DNA of 51,785 nucleotides from Bacteroidales bacterium (GTDB lineage Bacteria; Bacteroidota; Bacteroidia; Bacteroidales; UBA932). The notes below the pieces were generated by a model that saw only the letters and a program-made list of their open reading frames with translations, did not search any database and was not told the DNA's origin. Positions 23,557 through 33,118 of this stretch are shown here, in pieces. Each line of letters begins with the position of its first letter. Position 1 is the first letter of the stretch. The position numbers and the translations under genes were made by a program. The stretch spans positions 1-51,785 of the forward strand of contig SUYY01000010.1 in NCBI GenBank assembly GCA_015060205.1, written 5' to 3'.

Positions 23557-25233
23557 TTACCATCCGACATTCTGAGGAAACAGATTGCCGTTCTTGTGAA
23601 GTTCTGCCTGAGGGATAGGGTAGAAGTACATTCTATCGGTCCAGGTCCTTGTCTCGTACACCTGGCGGTAGTAAGACTTTTCACCTTCTTCATTCATAAG
23701 TATCTTCACTCCTGAGAGTTCCCTTTGGGTGTCGCCGGCAATCTTCCACCTTCTGACATCCCAGAACCTGTGGTCTTCGAATGCAAATTCAACTCTCCAC
23801 TCGTTTCTCAACCTCTGCATGAATTCTTCATATTCACAATATGGAACCTGAGGCATTCCTGCATTTGTCCTTACCTGGTTAAGTGCCCAAAGGGCTGAAT
23901 AAGGAAATTCCGAATCTGTATGGTTCATATCTTCAGGAAAGGCGTTGGCCATGGATTCAGCATAGGAAAGAAGGGTTTCCGCATATCTGTAGACAATCCA
24001 ATGATGTTTGTTGGTGACAGTACTGCCTGGAGTGAAACTGGTGGATTCCTGAATATATCTTCTCAGGAAATACCCCGTAGGAGTGCCGCCTGCAGTGACT
24101 TCCGCATCGTCCTGACCGCCTTCGAAAGTTTCTATGACGCTTCCCTTGAAGGCCATTCCGTCAGCAAGGACAGTCCTGTAGAATCTTGGATCTCTTCCCG
24201 AATACGGCTCAGAGGGATCAAAGGCAGGGTCATCGCTTTTCCATCCGTCATCAGTCAAGGTTACAGCATATCCGGAAACAGTCTCGAAAGCATCCACAAG
24301 ATTTTGGGATGGAAATACGGCAGTTGCTCCCGTTCTCGTACCTTCAGTGAATCTGACAGGAAAATTGTTCTGCTCAAACGTGCGTGATGCATCCCCGATG
24401 ACCATCATGACCACCTCCGGAGATATCATATTGTTTGCGCAATCTGCCGGATCGAGAGAGTAGAATCCGTCGTCAATCATGTCAAGTGCAGCCATGGAAG
24501 CATCTTTCCACAAGGCCGGATCTGCCGAAGGATTGTGCAATGGGCTTGCCGCATATAGCAAGGTCTTGCATTTGAGAGCCTTGGCAAAGCCTGATGTCAT
24601 CCTTCCAACCTGATTGTCCGGTTGTCCGACATAGGTCTGAGGAAGATGCCTTGCACAAGTGTCACATTCTTCGACTATGAATTTCACCGCATCATCGAAT
24701 GAAGTCTTTCCTATGCTGTTCGCCTGTTCTGAGTCAAGAACTTCAAGAGGCATGGCTATATCTCCGTACCTTCTCGCCAGTTCGAAGAAATAGTTCGCTC
24801 TGAGAAGTCGTGCTTCATATGGAAAGAACGAGAGTTTCTTCATCCAGTTCTCGTATGAAGCATTGTGTTCGTAGCGTGACAGATCCACCTTTGCAACTTC
24901 TGCGATGAAACTGTTTGCAGCGCGGATTCCCTTATATAGCGACCACGAGTCATCCACAGGATTCACGGATGACCATGTTCCGTTGTTGAAACTCTGATAT
25001 ACTGAGGCGGTATTTCCCTGCTCAGCATCATCACAGCCGCAGTCTCTCATAGTTGCCGTTGTGAGATTGTCCGGCATATATGAATAGACGTTTGTGAGCA
25101 TCTGCTCCACGCTGTTGTAATATTTATACATATCTTCCTTGCTCTTCAGTCCTGAGGTTTCGTCAAAATCGAGAAAACTGCAGGATGTAAGTGCCGAGAG
25201 GACGATTGTGAATAATATATTAATGCGTTTCAT
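23557..25233 (-). CDS. SusD-like nutrient-binding lipoprotein (second pair)
   Basis: The 558-residue protein has a lipoprotein signal (LSALTSC, Cys18) and the SusD/RagB fold: helical TPR region with RAANSFIAEV and YFFELARRYGDIAMPLEVLD, then the C-terminal RNEWRVEFAFEDHRFWDVRRWKIA and YFYPIPQAELHKNGNLFPQNVGW ending typical of SusD. It covers the plug of its partner SusC and binds oligosaccharide at the outer surface. It begins 12 bases after the SusC-like gene 25245-28010 and is followed by the two BACON genes. Confidence 0.94.
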   Translation of the reverse strand: MKRINILFTIVLSALTSCSFLDFDETSGLKSKEDMYKYYNSVEQMLTNVYSYMPDNLTTATMRDCGCDDAEQGNTASVYQSFNNGTWSSVNPVDDSWSLYKGIRAANSFIAEVAKVDLSRYEHNASYENWMKKLSFFPYEARLLRANYFFELARRYGDIAMPLEVLDSEQANSIGKTSFDDAVKFIVEECDTCARHLPQTYVGQPDNQVGRMTSGFAKALKCKTLLYAASPLHNPSADPALWKDASMAALDMIDDGFYSLDPADCANNMISPEVVMMVIGDASRTFEQNNFPVRFTEGTRTGATAVFPSQNLVDAFETVSGYAVTLTDDGWKSDDPAFDPSEPYSGRDPRFYRTVLADGMAFKGSVIETFEGGQDDAEVTAGGTPTGYFLRRYIQESTSFTPGSTVTNKHHWIVYRYAETLLSYAESMANAFPEDMNHTDSEFPYSALWALNQVRTNAGMPQVPYCEYEEFMQRLRNEWRVEFAFEDHRFWDVRRWKIAGDTQRELSGVKILMNEEGEKSYYRQVYETRTWTDRMYFYPIPQAELHKNGNLFPQNVGW

Positions 25234-25244
25234 ATTGCTGCACT

Positions 25245-28010
25245 TTAAAAGTTAAACTTCAGACCTGCAGTGAATGTCCTTACGGAAGGATAGGCTGCAC
25301 CGAGCAGTTCAGGATCTGCAAAACCGATATCATCCAGCGAAAACAGGTTGTTGCCCTGCAGGAAGATCTTCATTTCGGCAAATTTCAGCATGGACTTGGA
25401 GAGAGTATATGAAACCACAAGATTTCTCAGTTTCAGGAATGAGCCGTCACGATACCACAGCGAACTCTCCCTGTAATTGTTTGCATTGTCCATTGTTGTC
25501 AGACGGGGCATTGTGGCCTTGTGGCGGTTCTCATATGTCCAGGGGATCTCGTTGTCAAGATATGTCTGTGAAATATTCCCGTTGTTTACCAAAGGCTTGT
25601 ACAGAGGACTGTCCAGAAGATTTACAGTCACACCGCACATTCCCTGAAAATCCGCAAGGATTTCAAAACCCTTGTAGCCGAACTCGACGCTGAAGCCGAA
25701 ATGGAACCTCGGTATGTTTGAGCCGTACATCTTGACAACATCCTTGGAGTCAATCACCATGTCTCCGTTCTGGTCCTTGTATTTCACATCTCCCGGACGC
25801 ACTGTGGAGAAAGACTGAGGAGTACTGTTGTTAATCTCGGTCTGGTCCTCGAAGAATCCGATTGCTTCGAGACCATATCTCTGTCCGACACGGTTTCCGA
25901 CCGTATAGAGGTAATCATATTCCTGAAAAGCCTGGTTTTCATTGATTACCTTTGAATTCATATATGAAGTACTCGCTCCGAAACCATATGTGAAGTCTCC
26001 TTTTCTGTCATACCATCTCAATGTGGCATCAATTCCCTCATACTGATATTCGCCTTCGCATACCTGTCCGACCTCCACTCCGATTATACCTGAAACAGAA
26101 TTGGAACCGCTCACGAGCACATTGCTTCTTACTTCACCGTATCCGTCCAGAGTGAATGCAAGACGATTGTCGAGGGCCGCGAAATCAAGTCCAAGAGTCA
26201 TCTTTGTCGATTTCTCCGGTACCAGATCAACAACCGGGAGAGGTCCTTCCGCACCGCCTGATGCCGGGTTACCGTTGGTTCCGAACATATAGCCGCCTCC
26301 TGCACCATAAGACTGTCTCCAAAGTTCATGTGTAAGATTGCCGTCCCATCCGGAAATGCCGTACGATGCCCTGATCTTGAGCATATCAAGCCATGATGCA
26401 CTTTTCATGAAACTCTCGTTGCTGATTATCCATGCTGCCGAAAGTGCCGGATAGATATGGAATCGGCTCTTCTTGGGAAGATATGACGAGCCGGAATAGG
26501 CGAGTACTCCACTTAGAACGTATCTGTCAGAATATGAATATGTTGCAGATCCGAAAACAGACTGATTCTTATGAGAGTTGTTCCGCCCGTTGACTACTGA
26601 CGACTGCATGTCATAAACGACCGAAGCATCTACACTGTGGGCATTGAAACTGCGTTCATAAGCGATCCTGGCCTGAAAGTCCGTGTTCATCATAAGACTC
26701 TCGAAAGGCTGTGAATGACCGAGTGTCTGGGAATCCTCGCCATAATATTCAGGAGAAGTAGTCAAAGTGCCGTCTTCTGCAAAAGAAGGGTTCAATGACA
26801 TATGACGGTACGTCTTTGACGATGTCTCCTTCATGCCGCCGCGATTGTCAAAGGACACAAGCACCTGAGCGTAAAGACCCTTGGTGATTATATCAAGATC
26901 CTGTTTCAGGCTCATGTCTGCCAGAAGCACTCCATACATGTTCCTGACATGGCCCTTGTCCATGAGCAAACCTGCAGGATTTGAGTCGCCATACACTTCG
27001 CTTGAGCCATAAAGTCCTTCACGCGTCTTCACCGGAAATGCAGCAGACGGGATGTTGTATAGCAATGTAAAGATATTGTTTCTACCGTACACCGGTCCGT
27101 TGACTTCCTGAAGTTTTGCTGAAAGTCCCACATTCAGAAATGTTGATTTAGTGACATTTACATCAATATTGGTTCTTAATGACAACCTTGTGTCTGTCGG
27201 AGTGGTGTCATAACGGTCGTCTGCTGTGTTCTCCTTCAGCATGGAACGGTCTCTAAAGAAGTCAAGCGATGTGAAATACCTGAAACGGCTTCCACCGCCA
27301 TCGAAGGTAAGTTTGAGCGAATGAGTGGTGCCGAAATCACCTACAGTCTCATCCCACCAGTCAACATCGGGGTATTCGTATGGATACCGGCCTGTGCTGA
27401 ATGCCTCGAGTTCCTTCGGAGAATATCTGGGGTCAAGGCCGTCTGAAGCCATCGCCTGATTTGCAGCGGATGCATATGTATAGGCATCGGCAAAATCCGG
27501 TCTTCTGAAAGGTGTGCTTAAACCGAATGAATATTGGGCCTTTATGTCCGCTGCACCTGTCTTGCCTCTCCTGGTGGTCACCATCAGGATTCCGTTACCT
27601 CCCTTTACACCGTAGAGTGCCGCTGATGCCGCATCCGTGAGAATATATGCTGAGTCTATCTCAAGTGAGGTCAGGTCTTCAAGAGAACGTGGAAAACCGT
27701 CCACCAGTACGAGAGGCTGATGTCCATGAAGGAGGAGGGTAGAATAATTGTCTGCAGAGGAACCGCTGCCTTGTCTAACGGCAAGACCCGCTATCTTTCC
27801 ATATAATGACTTGGTTACATCTGCATATGATGAAGCATATTCAAATGCCTGTGAGTCGACTCCTGTGATGGAGTTGCTTCCTGTCTTGGATGATATCCGC
27901 ATGCCATATCCCAGGGAAACGGTATCCGGGAGCACCCTCTGCGGCTGAGCGTAGGATGCCATGCAGATTCCTAAAGACAGGACAATTATAATGTTTCTTA
28001 TGGTTTTCAT
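25245..28010 (-). CDS. SusC-like TonB-dependent transporter lacking the N-terminal carboxypeptidase-like domain
   Basis: The 921-residue outer-membrane protein has a signal peptide (to about residue 22, SYAQ) and then goes almost directly into the TonB-box/plug region (DTVSLGYGMRISSKTGS, then LLLHGHQPLVLVDGFPRSLEDLTSLEIDSAYILTDAASAALYGVKGGNGILMVTTRRG), followed by a beta-barrel that ends in a terminal Phe (FTAGLKFNF). The CarboxypepD_reg-like domain that usually comes between signal and plug in SusC proteins, and that the first SusC here has, is missing, and the protein is about 130 residues shorter than that one. The TonB box is also unusual. It is followed 12 bases later by its SusD partner. 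Confidence 0.93.
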   Translation of the reverse strand: MKTIRNIIIVLSLGICMASYAQPQRVLPDTVSLGYGMRISSKTGSNSITGVDSQAFEYASSYADVTKSLYGKIAGLAVRQGSGSSADNYSTLLLHGHQPLVLVDGFPRSLEDLTSLEIDSAYILTDAASAALYGVKGGNGILMVTTRRGKTGAADIKAQYSFGLSTPFRRPDFADAYTYASAANQAMASDGLDPRYSPKELEAFSTGRYPYEYPDVDWWDETVGDFGTTHSLKLTFDGGGSRFRYFTSLDFFRDRSMLKENTADDRYDTTPTDTRLSLRTNIDVNVTKSTFLNVGLSAKLQEVNGPVYGRNNIFTLLYNIPSAAFPVKTREGLYGSSEVYGDSNPAGLLMDKGHVRNMYGVLLADMSLKQDLDIITKGLYAQVLVSFDNRGGMKETSSKTYRHMSLNPSFAEDGTLTTSPEYYGEDSQTLGHSQPFESLMMNTDFQARIAYERSFNAHSVDASVVYDMQSSVVNGRNNSHKNQSVFGSATYSYSDRYVLSGVLAYSGSSYLPKKSRFHIYPALSAAWIISNESFMKSASWLDMLKIRASYGISGWDGNLTHELWRQSYGAGGGYMFGTNGNPASGGAEGPLPVVDLVPEKSTKMTLGLDFAALDNRLAFTLDGYGEVRSNVLVSGSNSVSGIIGVEVGQVCEGEYQYEGIDATLRWYDRKGDFTYGFGASTSYMNSKVINENQAFQEYDYLYTVGNRVGQRYGLEAIGFFEDQTEINNSTPQSFSTVRPGDVKYKDQNGDMVIDSKDVVKMYGSNIPRFHFGFSVEFGYKGFEILADFQGMCGVTVNLLDSPLYKPLVNNGNISQTYLDNEIPWTYENRHKATMPRLTTMDNANNYRESSLWYRDGSFLKLRNLVVSYTLSKSMLKFAEMKIFLQGNNLFSLDDIGFADPELLGAAYPSVRTFTAGLKFNF

Positions 28011-28025
28011 AATTGTATCTTCTGG

Positions 28026-29786
28026 TTACCATCCGGGATTCTGTGTCATCCCATACTTCTTGTTGATCTCATCCTGAGGAACCGGAGCCAGATACCATTT
28101 CTTATCCCAGTTTTCTGCCCAGAATCGAGGTGTGAGGGCGACTTTTTCAAAAGTGAAGGAAGTCGGACGGGTAAGGTCATTGCCTTTGCTTCGCAGACCG
28201 TAGAGAGTCTTTGTGAAGTCTTCCTGCCTGTCATGTCTGACCAGATCGAACCATCTTACCTCTTCAAAACCAAGTTCAAGTGCCTTCTCCCTGAGTACCG
28301 CCTCCCGGAACTCATCTTTGGAAAGCCCTACCGGAAGAGGATTCAGACCGACTCTTGCCCTTACCTGATTCACCATGGAATACGCCGGAGCATCAGGTCC
28401 GTCTCCCGCTTCGTTAATCACTTCCGCATAGTCAAGCATCATTTCAGCAAGCCTCAGATAAGCCCATTGTACAGGTCTGCCTGCCCTGTCGCTGTTTTCC
28501 TGAAGAATATATTTCATTATCAGGAATCCGCTTCCGTCCTTATAACTAGCATGATTCGTATACACCGGGGCTGAGGTGCCGTCACAATATGTCTCACCGG
28601 GGCAGGCGACATTTTCATAGAGGCGAGGATCACGTGTCGGAACCATCTGACCGTCAACATGTTGAAAAAACGGCTGCCTTGACGGAGCGCTCCAGTCAAA
28701 ATCTTCAGGGAAGTCGCTTCCGTCAGCCCAAGGGAACATGTCCACATAATTCAGGGTCGGGCCTGAGTATGGACGCTGATTGATAAAGGCGTTGTGGGTT
28801 TCCGGACCGAAGCCATGTCGTATCGAGATCAGGACTTCACTTCCACCTCTGTCATAATATGCCTTGCGATAGGCCAGACGTCTGGACCTATGTGAATCAT
28901 CCTCAGGCATTATAAGGGAATATTCACCTCTGGATGCCACTTCATTGAAGAAATCCTGAGCCGCAGCCAGAGCCTTGTCCCATCGCGATGCATCATAATT
29001 TCCGTAACAGGTATATTCATCTGCATCCTCATGCCACCTGGTCTCAGAATTGAATGCCGGACTTGCTGCCCATTGAAGCACCTTGAACTTCAATGCCATA
29101 GCACCCGCTTTTGTCATTCTTCCGTCATTTACCGAGTCCTGTTTCCAGGCGAGGTCAGGAATCGCTTCATCAAGGAGAGAAACGATATTGTCTACGGTGA
29201 CGGCGAAAGTCTGACGAGGGAAATTCATAGGTTCATTGACATCGACTGCATGGTCGAGCCATGGAAGTCCTCCCATGAATCTGAGCATTTCAAAATATGA
29301 AAGCGCAATGATTGTCTTCGCCTCTGCGGTCCTCCTGCGCAGAAGCATGTCCGGATAATCTTTTACTGCCGAGGCGTTTTCTATGAAAAGCCAGGCATAT
29401 CTTATTGATGTCCAATCTGTTTCATGTGCGAAATGATATGCCGCAGAAGTATTTGCCGTAGATGCGCTCAAGGAGCCGTTGTAATAGAGTTTCATCGGTC
29501 CGTCGCTGACATTGTCCCTGAAACTCTGGCAAAGGTCTGTAAGTGATTCCAGTATGTTTCCACCCAACTTGTTGTTGAGCGATGTCGGGATTCCGTACGG
29601 AAGATTCCTATATGCCTCATTAAGGACCTTGTCAGCCTCGGAAGCGCTTGAGAACATCTTCGATATGTCTGCACCGGAACTTTCAGGACGGCTGCCCAGA
29701 AAATCCGAGTCCAGTGAAATCTGTGAACAAGACATAAGCATGACAAGTCCTGCACAGAAGATGATCCTTATGTATATATTCTTCAT
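28026..29786 (-). CDS. SusD-like nutrient-binding lipoprotein (first pair)
   Basis: The 586-residue protein has lipobox LMSC (Cys20) and the SusD layout: EADKVLNEAYRNLPYG at the start, ETDWTSIRYAWLFIENA, TIIALSYFEMLRFMGGLPWLDHAVD in the helical core, and RLAEMMLDYAEVINEAG, REKALELGFEEVRWFDLVRH and WYLAPVPQDEINKKYGMTQNPGW at the C-terminus. It is 12 bases downstream of its SusC partner and 16 bases upstream of the second SusC gene. The two SusD proteins are only distantly similar by eye, so the pairs probably bind different chain lengths or linkages of the glycan; that is inference. Confidence 0.94.
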   Translation of the reverse strand: MKNIYIRIIFCAGLVMLMSCSQISLDSDFLGSRPESSGADISKMFSSASEADKVLNEAYRNLPYGIPTSLNNKLGGNILESLTDLCQSFRDNVSDGPMKLYYNGSLSASTANTSAAYHFAHETDWTSIRYAWLFIENASAVKDYPDMLLRRRTAEAKTIIALSYFEMLRFMGGLPWLDHAVDVNEPMNFPRQTFAVTVDNIVSLLDEAIPDLAWKQDSVNDGRMTKAGAMALKFKVLQWAASPAFNSETRWHEDADEYTCYGNYDASRWDKALAAAQDFFNEVASRGEYSLIMPEDDSHRSRRLAYRKAYYDRGGSEVLISIRHGFGPETHNAFINQRPYSGPTLNYVDMFPWADGSDFPEDFDWSAPSRQPFFQHVDGQMVPTRDPRLYENVACPGETYCDGTSAPVYTNHASYKDGSGFLIMKYILQENSDRAGRPVQWAYLRLAEMMLDYAEVINEAGDGPDAPAYSMVNQVRARVGLNPLPVGLSKDEFREAVLREKALELGFEEVRWFDLVRHDRQEDFTKTLYGLRSKGNDLTRPTSFTFEKVALTPRFWAENWDKKWYLAPVPQDEINKKYGMTQNPGW

Positions 29787-29797
29787 ACTTGTGTCTT

Positions 29798-32700
29798 TTA
29801 GAAATTGATGTTAAGTCCGAAATTGTAAAGTTTGACAAGAGGGTAATCTCCGGTTCTTGTCGTCTGTCCTTCCGGATCGATGACCTTTAGGGTAGAGAAG
29901 GTCAGAAGATTATATCCGCTGAATGTGAATACAAGAGACTGTATGCCTATCTTCTTCATCCATTCCATATTGGAAAGGGTATATCCCAAAGTGACATTCT
30001 TGAGCCTTATATATGAGGAATCCATAAGCCACAGGGTAGAGTTTTCAGAATTCCAACTTTCAGATGTCTCCGAAGGACGCGGATACAGGGCATCCTTCTG
30101 GTTTTCAGGAGTCCAGCAGTCCTCGTAGAAATAGGTGAGAAGGCCTCGTTTTCCTGCATTCGTAAATGGTATTCGGTACTCTATATCAAGGAGTTTATCC
30201 ACATTGGCAGCACCGGTCCATTGCATGGAGAAGGACAGACCCTTCCAGTTAATTCCCGCATTGAGTCCTGCCATATATTCAGGACGTTCGCTGAATCCTG
30301 TCACACACCTGTCGTCACCATCCACCTTGTTGTCCCTGTTGAGGTCGGCATACATGGCATCTCCGGGATATACTTTCTGATAAGGCTGGGGAAGGTCCGG
30401 ATTCAAAGTCAGACTTCCGTCCTCATTCTCGATGAAATCGCTGTACTGATAGAGCCTGAGGTACTTGTACATTCCTGTCTGACGGTCTGTAGGGCCTCCT
30501 GTCTGGTTCATATATCCGTACTTCTTCGGCACTTCATCCATATGGATTATCCGGTTCCTTGCAAAGGACATGTTGGCGTCAAGGAAGTAACTGAAGTCGT
30601 TGAAAGGGGAATCGTTCCATGAAAGAGAAATCTCATATCCCTGATTGACCACTTCTCCTATATTAAGGTCAGGAGATGTGGTTGCTATGATTCCCGGAGT
30701 GGACTCCGGAGTGATGAGGATGCCTTTTCTGTCCTCATAGAAATAGTCTGCAACCATGGAAAGACGGTTGTCGAAGAACTTTATGTCCATGCCCACATTG
30801 GTCTTTGCCGAGGTCTCCCAGGTGACAAGGTCATTTCCTGGTTTCGACATGGAATATGCCTCCGACATATCCGGATTGTCGACTCCGAAACTGTATGAAC
30901 CCGACTGTGTCCAGACTGCAGGCATATACATGAATCTGGTGTTAACACCCTTGTCGCTGCCGACAAGCCCCCACGAGGCACGGAGTTTCAGATAGGATAT
31001 GACATTCTGCTTTTTCATGAAATCTTCTCCGGAAATCACCCAACCTGCTGAAACAGAAGGAAATAATCCGAAGCGGGTCTTTCCTGGTGCGAAGTTTTCC
31101 GATCCGTTGTAGCCAAGATTGACATCGACCATATATTTCGTCATATAGGAGTAGGTGGCACGTCCGACAAACCCCATATAACTGCGCGGAATATAAGTAT
31201 AGGTGGAAGGATAATAATTTCTGGACATATTGTATAGAAGGAGTCCTCCTACCTTGTGATATCCGAAACTGCGGTCATAATTGATCCTCGCTTCGGCATA
31301 CCAGTTCTGGTTTCTTCCGTTCGCTTCCGAATACGAAAGGGGAGTATCGTTTCCTGTAGGAACGTAGATGATGGTCTTGTCATAATCGGGACTCACCGGA
31401 TCCATCTGACCGTCAGAATCGAAATAGGACTTGTAGTATGCTGTCTGATATTCCACGGAACCTCCCGTGTATTTCTTTGTAAGCGAAAAGGCATTATCGT
31501 AGGCACCTTTTACGCTCACACTCAGGCCTTCAGTGATGAAATCAAGTTCCTGAGTGATGTCAAGGTCGATATTCAGGGTCGTATTGTATTTTCTGGTATA
31601 GCCACAGCCGTAAAATACAAACATTCCGTCTCTGAGTATCTCGCCAAGCGGTACGAGGTCCTTTGGAACGAGAGTACGCACTCCATCGATGAATCCGGGA
31701 CCGGCGAAAGGGTGGGTCCATATCTGGGAGATCACCCAGGGATTCTGGTCCTGATTGGTGTCTGATACTACATTTCGAGGTTCCTGCATATTACCGACGA
31801 CTCCACCGATTCCAAGTTTCATGACTGTGGAAGAAGTAAGTCTTGCATCTATGTTAGCACGGTAATTATACCTGTCATACCTGAAGTTGTTGTCATACCT
31901 CTGACCGGGAAGTTGCTTCAAGAGTCCGTTCTGATAGAGATATCCCACCGAAATGAAATATTTCACCTTATCCGTTCCTCCGGAAATGTTGATATTGTTC
32001 TTTGACTGCAGGAACAGGTCATTGAAGCAGTAGTCCTGCCAGTCCATGTCCGGATACATTATCGGGTCGGAACCGGTTCTGTACGCTTCCACAGCCTCGC
32101 GCGAGAAATAGAGCCTCCTGTTTGTGACACCGTCAAGTTCCTGCTTGATGTTCCAGAATCTGGCATATTCATAACTTCCGGTCTGTTCGACAAGTGAAAT
32201 AGGCTGCTGAATGCCGACCGAGGTACTGACAGATATCCTCGGTTTTCCTTCAAGACCTCTGCGGGTTGTCACGAGAATGACACCGTTGGCGCCTCTCACA
32301 CCGAACACTGCAGTGCTTGAGGCATCCTTCAGCACAGAGATGCTTTCTATTTCATTCGGATCGATCTGAGAGAAATCTCTCTCCACACCATCCACAAGAA
32401 CCAGAGGGGAGGCGAGAGAGTTGTCAAGAGAACCGCTTCCGCGGATGTAGATTGTCGCTGCGTCTCTTCCGGGCTGTCCGCTTGTCTGTACGGCAGATAC
32501 TCCCGGAAGGGATCCGGCAAGCATGTTTGTCACGCTTGTCACCGGAGATTTAAGAAGATCATCGGTCTTTACAGAGGACAAGGCACCGGTCACCGAGGCC
32601 TTGCTTGCTGTTCCATAGGCGATGACCACTGTCTCCTCAATGCTTTCCATGTCGTTTTCAAGGACGACATCAAGGTAGGCATTGCCGTTGATCTTGACGC

Positions 32701-32947
32701 TTTTGTCCAGAAATCCTATGGATGAGAATTCCAGCACCGCGTCAGGGGCAGTCACGATCGAGAAGTGCCCGTCAATGTCAGTGAATGTCCCGACGGTAGT
32801 TCCTCGCACCAGGACGTTGGTTCCTGGTATAGGTTCATTCTGCCTGTCTGTGACAGTGCCCCTGACTTCAAGGGTCTGAGCAGAAATGCCTGCAGAGCAA
32901 AAGCCGCCGAGAAGACATACAAGAAAGACAAGAATTTGTTTTGTCAT
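29798..32947 (-). CDS. SusC-like TonB-dependent outer-membrane transporter (first pair)
   Basis: I start at ATG 32947 (MTKQILVFLVCLLGG), because the longer frame starts with GTG in the promoter region. The 1049-residue product has a signal peptide ending ISAQ, a carboxypeptidase-regulatory-like domain (LEVRGTVTDRQNEPIPGTNVLVRGT...GHFSI), a TonB box region (EETVVIAYGT), plug motifs (LVLVDGVERDFSQIDPNEIESISVLKDASSTAVFGVRGANGVILVTTRRG) and a 22-stranded-type barrel ending YNFGLNINF. It imports oligosaccharides across the outer membrane with TonB energy. It is the first gene of the locus and has a strong promoter (32995-33002). No HTCS, SusR or ECF-sigma regulator gene is in the window. Confidence 0.95.
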   Translation of the reverse strand: MTKQILVFLVCLLGGFCSAGISAQTLEVRGTVTDRQNEPIPGTNVLVRGTTVGTFTDIDGHFSIVTAPDAVLEFSSIGFLDKSVKINGNAYLDVVLENDMESIEETVVIAYGTASKASVTGALSSVKTDDLLKSPVTSVTNMLAGSLPGVSAVQTSGQPGRDAATIYIRGSGSLDNSLASPLVLVDGVERDFSQIDPNEIESISVLKDASSTAVFGVRGANGVILVTTRRGLEGKPRISVSTSVGIQQPISLVEQTGSYEYARFWNIKQELDGVTNRRLYFSREAVEAYRTGSDPIMYPDMDWQDYCFNDLFLQSKNNINISGGTDKVKYFISVGYLYQNGLLKQLPGQRYDNNFRYDRYNYRANIDARLTSSTVMKLGIGGVVGNMQEPRNVVSDTNQDQNPWVISQIWTHPFAGPGFIDGVRTLVPKDLVPLGEILRDGMFVFYGCGYTRKYNTTLNIDLDITQELDFITEGLSVSVKGAYDNAFSLTKKYTGGSVEYQTAYYKSYFDSDGQMDPVSPDYDKTIIYVPTGNDTPLSYSEANGRNQNWYAEARINYDRSFGYHKVGGLLLYNMSRNYYPSTYTYIPRSYMGFVGRATYSYMTKYMVDVNLGYNGSENFAPGKTRFGLFPSVSAGWVISGEDFMKKQNVISYLKLRASWGLVGSDKGVNTRFMYMPAVWTQSGSYSFGVDNPDMSEAYSMSKPGNDLVTWETSAKTNVGMDIKFFDNRLSMVADYFYEDRKGILITPESTPGIIATTSPDLNIGEVVNQGYEISLSWNDSPFNDFSYFLDANMSFARNRIIHMDEVPKKYGYMNQTGGPTDRQTGMYKYLRLYQYSDFIENEDGSLTLNPDLPQPYQKVYPGDAMYADLNRDNKVDGDDRCVTGFSERPEYMAGLNAGINWKGLSFSMQWTGAANVDKLLDIEYRIPFTNAGKRGLLTYFYEDCWTPENQKDALYPRPSETSESWNSENSTLWLMDSSYIRLKNVTLGYTLSNMEWMKKIGIQSLVFTFSGYNLLTFSTLKVIDPEGQTTRTGDYPLVKLYNFGLNINF

Positions 32948-32994
32948 ACTGTCGATTGTTTTGGGGATTAATTGCTGTGGCACTTCGCCTGATA

Positions 32995-33024
32995 CAAAGT
33001 TAGCACCTTCAACATGACTACAAA
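32995..33024 (-). promoter_or_regulatory. Promoter of the polysaccharide locus
   Basis: On the minus strand a -33 TTTG (33021-33024) is followed after 18 bases by the -7 box TAACTTTG (32995-33002), close to the Bacteroidota consensus. The leader before ATG 32947 is about 40 bases. It faces away from the pta promoter at 33087. Confidence 0.6.
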
Positions 33025-33086
33025 GCGTTTTAGCAAGGAATTTAGCGATTTTTTAAAGGATTCATGCGATTTTCAAAAGGATTATG

Positions 33087-33094
33087 TACTTTTG
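33087..33094 (+). promoter_or_regulatory. -7 box for pta
   Basis: TACTTTTG is an exact TAnnTTTG match, 24 bases before ATG 33119. Confidence 0.55.
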
Positions 33095-33118
33095 CAGAAT
33101 AACAAATAATACTTGAAC

